The notes under the pieces: generated by a model
The model's input: only the letters and a program-made list of their open reading frames with translations
What the model was told of the DNA's origin: nothing
Databases searched by the model: none
Made by a program: the position numbers and the translations under genes
In this document: one piece after another, positions 27,782 to 35,933 of the stretch
How the letters are laid out: the number at the start of each line of letters is the position of its first letter
Numbering within the stretch: the stretch's first letter is position 1
NCBI GenBank assembly: GCA_021414005.1
Contig: JAIOPH010000004.1
Location: forward strand, 205,545-269,544
Source: Chthoniobacter sp.
GTDB taxonomy: Bacteria; Verrucomicrobiota; Verrucomicrobiia; Chthoniobacterales; Chthoniobacteraceae
DNA length: 64,000 nt
Direction of reading: 5' to 3'

Positions 27782-27824
27782 ATATGACTGATGGCAGTCA
27801 TATACCGCAGCGCGAGTTCGTCAA
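27782..27824 (-). promoter_or_regulatory. Probable BMC operon promoter overlapped by a perfect palindromic operator
   Basis: On the minus strand, a -35-like TTGACG (27819-27824) and a -10-like TATGAC (27797-27802) are 16 nt apart, upstream of the pduL start at 27766. Overlapping the -10 is a perfect inverted repeat ATATGACTG-ATGG-CAGTCATAT (27782-27803). A palindrome in this position next to a deoR gene fits a repressor site. That DeoR binds here is inferred. Confidence 0.55.
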
Positions 27825-27856
27825 CTGGAATTTTCACAGGTTAAGAGCGGGGGGCG

Positions 27857-28729
27857 TCATAAAATGTGAACGGGAAATTCATCGTCTCCGTCGGAGGGCA
27901 AGGGAGAAGGTGGCACCTTGGCCTCCGACGGAGAGGTTTTTGGGGCCGGTTGCCTAAATTGCGTTTCTCGGAGGTTGATGCCGGCACCGAGGAGTTTCTG
28001 TGAAGAAAGCTCCGTGAGGAGGAAATCGACATCCGGCCAGGCGATGAGGAAATGTGGAGACCGCTTTCTCAACTTGGAGCCGTCGAGACAGAAGACGCTC
28101 CGCCCCGCCCGACTGATCAGCACCTTCTGCTGCTCGACGATGGCAGCCTGAGAGTTCCAAATTCCGTCTGCATCCATCCCCTCCGCAGAAAGGAAGGCAA
28201 CATCGAACTTCCAAAATTCCAGGCTTCGTTGGGCGGTTTCGCCGAGAAGCGTGGATTGCAGATGCAGGAGTTGGCCGGCCAACTGGAAGACCTGCACGTC
28301 CGGAATCGAAGCGAGGATTTCGCCGACGGGCAGATTCGACGTGACGACCGTAACTGGGGTCACGGGATGCTCGCGAAAGGCCTCGGCGATCGCATAGATT
28401 GTCGTGCCTGAGTCAAAAAAATATGTCCGGTTCGGCTCGAAAAATGCCAGTGCGGCATTCGCAATCTTCCGCTTCGCGGGAGAAGCCTGATTTTGGCGCT
28501 CTCGGAATGACGGGAACCGATCATTAAACTCCGAGAGGGCTCCGCCGTAGGTGCGCGTGATCCTTTTTTCCTGTACCAACGCCGCGAGGTCACGCCGCAG
28601 CGTCGCCTCGGAAACCTCCAGACGGAGACACAGCTCTTTCACCGGCAAATACCGATGCTGCTCGACGATTTGCGCGAGGCGCGCGCGGCGTGCCAGCACG
28701 ATGTGCAGGGGAACTTTCACGGTTCGCAA
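27857..28729 (-). CDS. DeoR-family transcriptional regulator of the BMC operon
   Basis: A 290-residue DeoR/GlpR-family protein. An N-terminal winged helix-turn-helix (about residues 12-65: RLAQIVEQHRYLPVKELCLRL, then VSEATLRRDLAALVQEKRI, RTYGGA) precedes a sugar-phosphate isomerase-like sensor domain (KRKIANAALAFFEPNRTYFF, DSGTTIYAIAEAF). DeoR proteins usually repress until they bind a phosphorylated sugar intermediate, here plausibly a fuculose/rhamnulose phosphate or DHAP. The gene is upstream of, and in the same direction as, pduL with a 90-nt gap carrying the putative operator. The C-terminal region is somewhat extended (about residues 255-290, Pro/Ser-rich). Confidence 0.92.
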   Translation of the reverse strand: MRTVKVPLHIVLARRARLAQIVEQHRYLPVKELCLRLEVSEATLRRDLAALVQEKRITRTYGGALSEFNDRFPSFRERQNQASPAKRKIANAALAFFEPNRTYFFDSGTTIYAIAEAFREHPVTPVTVVTSNLPVGEILASIPDVQVFQLAGQLLHLQSTLLGETAQRSLEFWKFDVAFLSAEGMDADGIWNSQAAIVEQQKVLISRAGRSVFCLDGSKLRKRSPHFLIAWPDVDFLLTELSSQKLLGAGINLRETQFRQPAPKTSPSEAKVPPSPLPSDGDDEFPVHIL

Positions 28730-28844
28730 ATTCGCATGTTTTTATGATCGAAGTCAACAGTTCGACTTTCGACACGGTGACTTTCGGGCGTTCTCGCCGG
28801 ATTCTGCGCTTGTGCTGCGGGAGCGGCAGGGGGATGTTCGGCGT

Positions 28845-29264
28845 ATGAAAGTTTTCCCGTTTATCGTTGCTGCAATCGCTCTTGTGGTCGGTCCACTTCA
28901 GGCCGAGAACCCCGTACCCGCCCGCGCGCCGATACCGGCCAATGTCGTCAAAAATGTGTCGCCCGACGACGCGGAAAAGCTCCTCAAAGACAATCCCAAG
29001 ATCGTGGTGCTGGATGTGCGCACCGCGGAGGAGTTTTCCGACGGACACATTGCCGGGGCAAAAAACCTCGATTTCTTGTCGGCCGATTTTGCGGCTAAAG
29101 TTGCAACCCTCGACCCGGGCAAAACCTATCTCATTCATTGTGCTGCGGGCGGTCGCAGCACCAAAGCGCTGGCCTTGATGGAAGGGCGCAATTTCACCGC
29201 GATCTACCACCTCAACGAAGGCTTCAAGGCGTGGGTGAAAGGTGGAAAACCAGTGGAAAAATAA
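28845..29264 (+). CDS. Exported single-domain rhodanese (sulfurtransferase-like)
   Basis: A 139-residue protein starting at ATG 28845; the frame is open upstream to 28551 but that part runs antisense through deoR. Residues 1-20 are a signal peptide (MKVFPFIVAAIALVVGPLQA). A rhodanese domain follows with VLDVRTAEEFSDGHIAGAKNL and the active-site loop HCAAGGRS carrying Cys99, so it may transfer sulfur or act as a redox/sulfide-handling protein in the periplasm. It is divergent from the deoR gene, with 115 nt between the two starts. No functional link to the BMC is evident. Confidence 0.88.
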   Translation: MKVFPFIVAAIALVVGPLQAENPVPARAPIPANVVKNVSPDDAEKLLKDNPKIVVLDVRTAEEFSDGHIAGAKNLDFLSADFAAKVATLDPGKTYLIHCAAGGRSTKALALMEGRNFTAIYHLNEGFKAWVKGGKPVEK

Positions 29265-29414
29265 CCCTCGGCCGCTGCTATCGCTGCAATAACTCGCCCG
29301 TTTGACAGAGCAGCGAGCGGTGTCGGATTGGGCGATCCGATAGGTTGGGATTTACGTGAACGAAGGTTCCGGCAATGGCGCGCGGCGCTGCGGACTCGGC
29401 TCGGCGCGTGGACA

Positions 29415-29861
29415 TCAAGATTCGATCTCGACCGCCGCGCCCACGGGCACGCGGTCGTAGAGATCAATGACATCCAGATTTCCCATGCGCACGCAGCCGA
29501 AGCTCGCAGGTGTGCCAAGGCGCGACTCCGCGTTGGTGCCGTGGATGTAGATGTAGCGGTCGAAGGTGTTGGCGTTGTCCGGGTCGAGGCCGGCGAGCCA
29601 GAGGATGCGGGTCTGCACATGATCGTGCGCATCGTTTTCTCCGCCGATGCGGCCCGTGGGTAAGCGGCTGACGAAGACCTCGCCAGGCACCGCGCCGTCG
29701 CCGTGTTTTTCCGCGACGCGGAAATGGCCGGTCGGCGTCTTGTTGCTGCCGGGTTCGGTGCCGAGGCCGAAGCGGGAGGTAGAAATGACATAACGGCGGA
29801 GGAGCGTGCCGCGGTCGATCAGGTCGAGGGTTTGCGACGGGACGTGGATGCGGATTTGCAT
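29415..29861 (-). CDS. L,D-transpeptidase (YkuD domain)
   Basis: A 148-residue protein consisting of a single YkuD domain: SNKTPTGHFRVAEKHG near the N terminus, IYIHGTN, and the catalytic SFGCVRMGNLDV with the nucleophilic Cys near residue 126. Such enzymes cross-link peptidoglycan 3-3 or attach proteins to it. No signal peptide is visible, although the enzyme should act in the periplasm; a signal might be missed if the start lies elsewhere, but upstream sequence runs into asd within 36 nt. It is divergent from asd. Confidence 0.88.
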   Translation of the reverse strand: MQIRIHVPSQTLDLIDRGTLLRRYVISTSRFGLGTEPGSNKTPTGHFRVAEKHGDGAVPGEVFVSRLPTGRIGGENDAHDHVQTRILWLAGLDPDNANTFDRYIYIHGTNAESRLGTPASFGCVRMGNLDVIDLYDRVPVGAAVEIES

Positions 29862-29897
29862 TGCAGAGTCTGTCTAATACAGTGCGCATCCCTTTTT

Positions 29898-30896
29898 ATG
29901 AGCAAGAAATTACATGTCGCGATCGTCGGGGCCACCGGAGCAGTGGGAGTGGAAATGATGAAAACGCTGGAGAAGCGGAACTTTCCCGTGGGGCAGCTCA
30001 CGCTTCTCGCGTCGGCGCGGTCCGCGGGCAAGACGCTGCCGTTTCGCGGCGAACCGATCACGATCAAGGAACTGCGGGACGACTCATTCGCCGGTGTGGA
30101 CGTGGCGCTCTTCAGCGCGGGCGGCGACATCTCGCGGAAGTATGCTGCCGTCGCGGTAAAAGCGGGCGCGGTGGTGGTGGATAATTCGAGTGCCTTTCGC
30201 ATGGACCCGGACGTGCCGTTGGTCGTTCCGGAGATCAATGGCGACGATGTGAAGAAGCATCGCGGGATTATCGCGAACCCGAACTGCACCACGGCGATCA
30301 CCCTTATGGCGCTGTATCCACTGCATCAGGAATTCCGTGTGAAGCGCATTTTTGCGTCAAGCTATCAGGCCGTGAGCGGCACCGGCGCGCAGGCCATCGC
30401 GGAGCTGCGGGATCAAGTGCAGGCGATCGCCGCCGGGCGGCCCGTGGAAAAGAAAGTCTATCCGCACCAGATCGCCTTCAATGTCCTGCCGCACGTCGAT
30501 AGCTTTCTCGACGGCGGCTACACGAAGGAGGAGATGAAGATGCAAAACGAAGGCCGCCGCATCATGCACCATCCGACCTTCAAGGCTTCCGTGACGTGCG
30601 TGCGCGTTCCCGTTTACCGCGCGCACAGCGTGGCGGTTCACGCGGAGTTCGAGCGTCCGGTTTCGCTCACCGCCGCCCGCGAAGCGCTCGCCCAAGCTCC
30701 CGGTCTCGAAGTCGTGGACGAGCCCGCGAAGTGTGAATACCCGCTCCCGCTCTACGTTGCCGAGCACGACAACTGCCAGGTGGGCCGCCTCCGTCTCGAC
30801 TGCGCTTTGGAAAACGGCCTCGTCTTTTGGGTCGCTGGCGACCAGCTCCTGAAAGGTGCCGCGCTCAACGCGGTGCAGATTGCGGAGTTGATCTAG
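29898..30896 (+). CDS. asd: Aspartate-semialdehyde dehydrogenase
   Basis: A 332-residue enzyme starting at ATG 29898 (MSKKLHVAIVGATGAVGVEMM); the open frame extends upstream antisense to the L,D-transpeptidase gene, which is not coding. The NADP-binding GATGAVG, the catalytic Cys130 in NPNCTT, and the substrate motif SYQAVSGTGAQAI identify Asd, which reduces aspartyl phosphate to the semialdehyde for lysine/diaminopimelate, threonine and methionine synthesis. The length is typical. tRNA-Leu follows convergently 16 nt downstream. Confidence 0.96.
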   Translation: MSKKLHVAIVGATGAVGVEMMKTLEKRNFPVGQLTLLASARSAGKTLPFRGEPITIKELRDDSFAGVDVALFSAGGDISRKYAAVAVKAGAVVVDNSSAFRMDPDVPLVVPEINGDDVKKHRGIIANPNCTTAITLMALYPLHQEFRVKRIFASSYQAVSGTGAQAIAELRDQVQAIAAGRPVEKKVYPHQIAFNVLPHVDSFLDGGYTKEEMKMQNEGRRIMHHPTFKASVTCVRVPVYRAHSVAVHAEFERPVSLTAAREALAQAPGLEVVDEPAKCEYPLPLYVAEHDNCQVGRLRLDCALENGLVFWVAGDQLLKGAALNAVQIAELI

Positions 30897-30912
30897 GCTG
30901 GCCGCGAAAACC

Positions 30913-30997
30913 TACCGGTGGCGGGACTCGAACCCGCACGGCGCTTTCGCGCCAACGGATTTTAAGTCCGTTGTGTCTGCCATTTCACCACACCGGC
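30913..30997 (-). tRNA. tRNA-Leu (anticodon UAA)
   Basis: On the minus strand an 85-nt sequence folds as a class II tRNA. The acceptor arm GCCGGTG pairs with CACCGGT (first pair G-U), the discriminator is A, the anticodon loop is CTTAAAA giving UAA, a long variable arm GGCGCGAAAGCGCC is present, and the T arm is GCGGGTTCGAGTCCCGC. No CCA is encoded. Confidence 0.95.
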
Positions 30998-31041
30998 GTG
31001 AAGCACAGTAAAGCTGAAGATAGCTGCTCGCTTCGCTGATG

Positions 31042-31084
31042 CGCTGGGCTTTTGGCCAGCGGCCCGGCTGCGGCGGTGCGCCGC
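31042..31084 (-). terminator. Two GC-rich hairpins after infC
   Basis: Stems CGCTGG/CCAGCG (31042-31061) and GCGGCG/CGCCGC (31070-31084) lie between the infC stop and tRNA-Leu. Neither is followed by a U-run, so this is only a weak terminator or processing-site candidate. Confidence 0.25.
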
Positions 31085-31090
31085 TGCGAA

Positions 31091-31696
31091 CTACGCCTCG
31101 GCTTCTTCTTCGTCGCGGTCGTCGTCCTCGTCGTCGTCCGTGAGGAGTGCAAGATCGTGCACGCTGAAGAAGCGGCGTTTGCGTTTGGTTTTGGGCAGCG
31201 GGGCCAGGGTCATGGTCACGCTGCGACCCATGATTTTGGGTTCAGTTTCCACGTGGGCCATGTCCACCAAGTCGTTTTTCACCCGGACCATCAGCGCCAT
31301 GCCCAGATCTTGGTGGGCCATCTCGCGACCGCGAAACTGGAGTTGGACGCGCACTTTGTTGCCCTTGTCGAGAAACTCCTCGGTATGGCGCATTTTCGTT
31401 TCGTAGTCGTGGACGGCGCAGTTGACCCGGAATTTGATTTCCTTGAGCTTCGAGCCAGAATTTTTTTTGTCCTTCTCCTGCTTGGCGGCTTCGTATTTGA
31501 ACTTACCGAAATCGACGATCCGGCAAACTGGGGGGGTGGCGTTGGGGGCGATCTCGACCAGATCAAGGCCCATTTCCTGTGCCCGGCGGATGGCGTCGGA
31601 CAGTTTCATCACACCGAGCTGTTCGCCGGTGGAGGCCAGAATCACACGCACCTCGCGCGCGCGAATTCGGCCATTTACACGATTTTGGATTAGAAT
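31091..31696 (-). CDS. infC: Translation initiation factor IF-3
   Basis: IF-3 with N domain (TGEQLGVMKLSDAIRRAQEMG, NATPPVCRIVDFGKFKYE) and C domain (IKFRVNCAVHDYETKMRHTEE, QLQFRGREMAHQD). An acidic tail of Asp/Glu follows (about 20 residues). The first ATG/GTG in frame is GTG 31651, but that removes the conserved NGRIRAREVRVI, which is encoded just upstream. The frame continues to an ATT at 31696 (or ATC 31690), the kind of rare start codon typical of infC. I therefore place the start at 31696; no clear Shine-Dalgarno is seen. rpmI and rplT do not follow; tRNA-Leu does. Confidence 0.93.
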   Translation of the reverse strand: MLIQNRVNGRIRAREVRVILASTGEQLGVMKLSDAIRRAQEMGLDLVEIAPNATPPVCRIVDFGKFKYEAAKQEKDKKNSGSKLKEIKFRVNCAVHDYETKMRHTEEFLDKGNKVRVQLQFRGREMAHQDLGMALMVRVKNDLVDMAHVETEPKIMGRSVTMTLAPLPKTKRKRRFFSVHDLALLTDDDEDDDRDEEEAEA

Positions 31697-31934
31697 AGGG
31701 AGTCGGTTTTTTTCGGCGCGGGCGGGGAGCGCCGCTCGCGCAGGGATTATTGTTACGGGGTTCGCATGTTGGTGATTTCGCGGAAACTTTCCGCGGCCTC
31801 ACAGCTCCGGCATGGCCGCGCGTGCGAAGGCGCATCGGCAATGAGGATTACAGGGCAAACCTGCTTTCCCACGCCGGGATGAAAGCGTGGCCCACCGTCT
31901 GAGGCAAGGCGAATCTTGGCAGTGGTGAAAGCAT

Positions 31935-32912
31935 TCAGGCGAGGGCCGCCAAATCCGCCTCCACCATGATCCGCACGAGATCGGCGAACCGCGTCTTCGG
32001 CTCCCAGCCGAGCTTGGCCTTCGCCTTGGCCGGGTCGCCGATGAGCAGGTCCACCTCGGCGGGGCGCTCGTAGCGCGCGTCGTGTTTTACGTGCTCCTGC
32101 CAGTCGAGTCCGGCGTGCGCAAAGGCCACTTCCACGAACTCGCGGACGGTGTGCGTCTCGTTCGTTGCCAGTACGTAGTCATCGCCCTCGGGCTGCTGGA
32201 GCATGCGCCACATGCCCTCCACATATTCCGGCGCGTAACCCCAGTCGCGCTTGGCGTCCATGTTGCCAAGATAGAGTTCCTTTTGCCGGCCCTTTTTGAT
32301 CGCCGCCACGGCCCGCGTGATTTTCCGGGTGACGAAAGTTTCCCCGCGCCGTGGGCTCTCGTGGTTGAAAAGGATGCCGTTGCTCGCGTGCAGGCCGTAG
32401 CTTTCGCGGTAGTTCACCGTCGCCCAGTAGCCATAAACCTTCGCCACCGCGTATGGCGAGCGCGGCCAGAAAGGCGTGGTCTCGGTCTGCGGCACGGCCT
32501 GCACTTTGCCAAACATCTCGCTCGAACTCGCCTGGTAGAAGCGCGCCGGCACTTTCGTTTCGCGCAGCGCTTCGAGCAGGCGGATGGTGCCCAGCCCGAC
32601 GATGTCGCCGGTGTATTCCGGGATGTCAAAACTCACGCGCACATGGCTCTGCGCGCCGAGATGGTAAATCTCATCCGGCCCGGTGCGATCAATGAGCCGC
32701 GTCAGATTTAGCGAGTCGGAAAGGTCGCCGTAGTGCAGGTGCAGGCGCACGCCGTTGACGTGCGGATCGGCGTAAAGATGGTCGATGCGCGACGTGTTGA
32801 ACGTGCTCGCGCGGCGGATGATGCCGTGAACTTCGTAACCTTTCGCGAGCAGCAGATCGGCGAGATAGGAGCCGTCCTGGCCGGTGATGCCGGTGATGAG
32901 TGCTTTTTTCAT
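31935..32912 (-). CDS. gmd: GDP-mannose 4,6-dehydratase
   Basis: A 325-residue short-chain dehydrogenase. The motifs [54 protein letters not shown] and [12 protein letters not shown] (catalytic Tyr-xxx-Lys) are diagnostic for GMD, and [16 protein letters not shown] and [15 protein letters not shown] complete the family. It converts GDP-D-mannose to GDP-4-keto-6-deoxymannose, the precursor of GDP-fucose or GDP-rhamnose for surface glycans. It lies 33 nt after rph on the same strand. No GDP-fucose synthase is nearby. Confidence 0.96.
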   Translation of the reverse strand: MKKALITGITGQDGSYLADLLLAKGYEVHGIIRRASTFNTSRIDHLYADPHVNGVRLHLHYGDLSDSLNLTRLIDRTGPDEIYHLGAQSHVRVSFDIPEYTGDIVGLGTIRLLEALRETKVPARFYQASSSEMFGKVQAVPQTETTPFWPRSPYAVAKVYGYWATVNYRESYGLHASNGILFNHESPRRGETFVTRKITRAVAAIKKGRQKELYLGNMDAKRDWGYAPEYVEGMWRMLQQPEGDDYVLATNETHTVREFVEVAFAHAGLDWQEHVKHDARYERPAEVDLLIGDPAKAKAKLGWEPKTRFADLVRIMVEADLAALA

Positions 32913-32945
32913 AGGTATTTGGGGCGGACGCGTTTTCAGCAGGCC

Positions 32946-33677
32946 TCAGGCCAGCGTGGCGAGGACTTGCTGTTGCGCCGCGAGCAGGTCGGCGATTCCT
33001 TTTTTGCCCAGCGCCAGCATCGCTAGGAATTGCTCATGCGAAAAGGTGCTCTCCTCGCCTGCGCCCTGCACTTCCACAAACTGCCCGTCGTCGGTCATCA
33101 CCACGTTCATGTCCACGGCGGCGTCCCGGTCCTCGGTGTAGTTCAAATCGAGCACGGGCTCCCCGCCGACCACGCCCACGCTCACGGCGGCCACAAACTT
33201 TTTGATCGGCGACTTTTTCAGCAAACCCTCCGCCTGCAACCGCCGCGCGGCCAGCGCCACGGCCACGCACGCGCCGGTGATCGACGCCGTCCGCGTCCCG
33301 CCGTCGGCCTGCAACACATCGCAATCCACCCACAGCGTCCGCGCGCCGAGCGCATCGAGATCAATCACCGCGCGGAGCGAGCGCCCGATCAACCGCTGAA
33401 TCTCCACGCTTCGCCCGTCCACTTTGCCCTTCGAACTGTCGCGCGGCTTTCTTGGCTTCGTCGAATACGGAAGCATCGAATACTCCGCCGTGATCCAGCC
33501 GCCCTCGACGCGCTGCGCTTTCATCCACGGCGGCACGCCTTCCTCGATCATCGCGCTGCAAATCACCCGCGTATTGCCCGAGGCGATGAGCACCGAGCCG
33601 GTGGCGTGCGGGGCGAAATCGGGCGTGAAAGAGAGCGGGCGAATTTGATCGCAGGCGCGACCGTCGGGGCGTGGCAT
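32946..33677 (-). CDS. rph: Ribonuclease PH
   Basis: A 243-residue protein matching RNase PH: MPRPDGRACDQIRPL, GSVLIASGNTRVICSA, AEYSMLPYSTKPRKPRDSSKGK, RTLWVDCDVLQADGGTRTAS and GGEPVLDLNYTEDRDAAVDMN. It is a phosphorolytic 3' exoribonuclease that trims tRNA precursors. The C terminus (KKGIADLLAAQQQVLATLA) is normal. It precedes gmd in the same direction. Confidence 0.96.
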   Translation of the reverse strand: MPRPDGRACDQIRPLSFTPDFAPHATGSVLIASGNTRVICSAMIEEGVPPWMKAQRVEGGWITAEYSMLPYSTKPRKPRDSSKGKVDGRSVEIQRLIGRSLRAVIDLDALGARTLWVDCDVLQADGGTRTASITGACVAVALAARRLQAEGLLKKSPIKKFVAAVSVGVVGGEPVLDLNYTEDRDAAVDMNVVMTDDGQFVEVQGAGEESTFSHEQFLAMLALGKKGIADLLAAQQQVLATLA

Positions 33678-33740
33678 AGGGCGCGGAGGGTAGGGGAGAG
33701 AGAGGGAAAGTGAAGGGCGAAAGCGGGCGGCCCGCCGCGT

Positions 33741-35321
33741 TCAGTTAGCGGGCGGAAGCCGCGGTGTTTTTTGCGGCGCGATGCGGTAGAGGCGGATGCC
33801 GGGCTGGAGGTAGGAGATCGTGCCGCGCGGCCATTCCTTGAGCAACTCGCCGTCACGAAAGACCCGCTCGTAGAAATTGTGCCGCTTGACGTACTCTTTC
33901 TCGCCGCTGCCCTGCGCCTGCGTTTCGTCGCTGAAATAACGGCCATACGATTGGCGGCAAACGGCGATGTGCGTCACCCCTTTCGCGAGCAGTTCATCCA
34001 CGGTGCCGAGGTCGGGCGCGAAGTTGGCATCGAGCACTTTTTGGGGCACGCGCGCGGCGGTGCTGAAGCCGTCCGCCTTGTCTGGCGAAAGATTCACGCG
34101 GTGATCCTCGGCGATGATCGCGTCGGCGGGAAGGTGCGCCTTGATCCACTCGGCGACCTCGGTGGGATCGTCGTGCTGGAAACCCGCGAACGAAATTTGC
34201 AACAGCGGCAGCTCCGCCCGCGCGACCCAGCCGCTCAACCCCGCCAGCACCACGCCGCTGAGCACGCGACGCCAGCGGGAGTCGGGCGAAAAGATGAGCC
34301 GCGCGAATTCTGCCGCGCCGAGTACCGCGAGCAGCGGCAGCAGCGCGTTCACCGGTAGCAGATAACGCCCGGCGATTTTCGGCGACCAGGAGATCATCGC
34401 GAGATAGCCGAGCGGCAGCAGCAGTGTGACCCACTCGGCGGGCGTGCGCCGACGCGCGGTCGCGAGCAAGGCCAGCGCATAAACGCCGGCCAACGCGCCC
34501 ACCGCGGGCGGCACATCTTTGCGCAGCATCCCCAGATATTCGCCGTGAGGCACGTCGCGGGTAATGTCGCGATGCCCGCCCGTCACGCCCCCCACTTCCT
34601 TGCGAATGCTGCGAAGCGGGCTGGCGATTTTCCCGGCGAAAAGCGGCAGATTACACGCGAGAAAAGTGACGACAAAAATCACCGCGAACGATCGCAGCCG
34701 CGCCCTCCAGTCCAGCCCCGTCTCGTGTCGGACGAGCAGCAGCGGCACGGCGAAAAGCAGCGCGATGATGCCCACGTATTTCCCCCCCGCCGCCAGTCCG
34801 CACGCGATGGCGAGGAAGCGCAGCGTCTTTCGCCCCGGCACCTGCCACCAGACGTGCGCGGCGAGCAGGCTGAGCGCGAGCCCGAAGGCCAGCGCGGGGT
34901 CTTCCTTCAAATAGTGCGCCGTCTCAAAAAGATCCGCCTGCAACGCCACCGCCAGCCCCGCGCCCCAGCCGGCGAGCAATCCGCCGCAGCGCCACGCCAG
35001 CAGCGCCAGCGCCACCACCGTCCCGGCGGCCAGCGCCGCGGAAACCGCCCGCCCCGTTTCCACGATGGCCTGCGGCGTGCGCGGGACAAATGCCACGCGC
35101 GAGACCACGTCCGTGAGCGAGAGCAGCAGCAGCGGATGATGGTAGTTGCGGCTGCCCTTGATGATCTGGCCGGCCTTGCCGCTCTCGTCCGGGTGGTAGC
35201 TGTAGGGGAAATCGTGGTGCCGCGTGAAAAGCGTGAAACTGCCGAGAAAAAGGACGACTGACATGATCCAAGCGCGCAGCGGAAAACGAGATAGAGCGGG
35301 AGTCGAGATAGCGAAGGTCAC
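33741..35321 (-). CDS. Polytopic membrane glycosyltransferase, GT-C (GT39/ArnT-like)
   Basis: A 526-residue protein with about ten hydrophobic segments. Near the N terminus, after the first membrane helix, SYHPDESGKAG carries the acidic pair (Asp-Glu) found in the first loop of GT-C enzymes such as PMT and ArnT. A second YLKEDPAL motif follows. The C-terminal 170 residues are soluble (DDPTEVAEWIKAHLPADAII, LNLSPDKADG). It would transfer a sugar from a polyprenyl phosphate donor on the outer face of the membrane. It is near glycan genes in the other direction (GtrA-like, epimerase). The donor and acceptor are not predictable. Confidence 0.7.
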   Translation of the reverse strand: MTFAISTPALSRFPLRAWIMSVVLFLGSFTLFTRHHDFPYSYHPDESGKAGQIIKGSRNYHHPLLLLSLTDVVSRVAFVPRTPQAIVETGRAVSAALAAGTVVALALLAWRCGGLLAGWGAGLAVALQADLFETAHYLKEDPALAFGLALSLLAAHVWWQVPGRKTLRFLAIACGLAAGGKYVGIIALLFAVPLLLVRHETGLDWRARLRSFAVIFVVTFLACNLPLFAGKIASPLRSIRKEVGGVTGGHRDITRDVPHGEYLGMLRKDVPPAVGALAGVYALALLATARRRTPAEWVTLLLPLGYLAMISWSPKIAGRYLLPVNALLPLLAVLGAAEFARLIFSPDSRWRRVLSGVVLAGLSGWVARAELPLLQISFAGFQHDDPTEVAEWIKAHLPADAIIAEDHRVNLSPDKADGFSTAARVPQKVLDANFAPDLGTVDELLAKGVTHIAVCRQSYGRYFSDETQAQGSGEKEYVKRHNFYERVFRDGELLKEWPRGTISYLQPGIRLYRIAPQKTPRLPPAN

Positions 35322-35441
35322 TAAGCGGAGTTAACCGAAGTGTCGCTGCGGGGCACGCTCCTTTCCACGCCGGGACGCCGAAAACGCACGCAAACAGAGC
35401 CCAGCTTTTCAATTGAAGGCAGGGAAACCCTCCCGTAAGTC

Positions 35442-35933
35442 ATGCCGCACATTTTCACAGTGACCGAACCCACCCACCGCATCTCGGAAACCCCGATTGA
35501 GTCTTCCGGCAACGGTTCGGAAGCCGCTCCGCTGCACATGCGGATTATTTGGTATGGCGTCGCCGCCGTGGTGACAATCCCGCTGAATCCCGCGCTCTTC
35601 GCGCTTTTCCACGACGTGCTGGGCTGGGTCAATTATGCGGCCTACGCGGTCAGCCTCACGCTCGTTAATGTGCTGCAATTTCTATGGAGTTTTTTCATCG
35701 GCTTTCGCACGCACGAGAGCTGGACCACCTCGGCCCGCCGCCAGGGCGTGGCGCTCGTTGTTTTCAATCTGCTGAACTATGCGCTGGTGATCGTGCTGCA
35801 GGCGGTCTTTCCGATGTTTGAAAAGGCGATCATCGTGGGAGTGCAGGTCGCCGTCGCGATTGTGAAGTTTGTCGTCTATCATTACTGGGTGTATCCCGAG
35901 CGCGCGGTGCAGGTGGCGGAAGGCGAAAAATGA
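35442..35933 (+). CDS. GtrA-like membrane protein
   Basis: A 163-residue protein with a short cytoplasmic N terminus and four predicted membrane helices (IIWYGVAAVVTIPLNPALF; YAVSLTLVNVLQFLWSFFIGF; VALVVFNLLNYALVIVLQAV; AIIVGVQVAVAIVKFVVYHYWV). The layout and the FxxxR and YxxxRxxVF-like endings (HYWVYPERAV) fit the GtrA family, which helps move lipid-linked sugars across membranes. Its stop overlaps the next gene's start by 4 nt (ATGA), so it is coupled to the oxidoreductase and epimerase that follow, probably a small polyprenyl-phosphate-sugar unit. Confidence 0.65.
   Translation: MPHIFTVTEPTHRISETPIESSGNGSEAAPLHMRIIWYGVAAVVTIPLNPALFALFHDVLGWVNYAAYAVSLTLVNVLQFLWSFFIGFRTHESWTTSARRQGVALVVFNLLNYALVIVLQAVFPMFEKAIIVGVQVAVAIVKFVVYHYWVYPERAVQVAEGEK

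Noticed and set aside
28551..28844. N-terminal extension of the rhodanese
   Set aside because: This part is antisense to deoR, and the signal peptide begins at ATG 28845.
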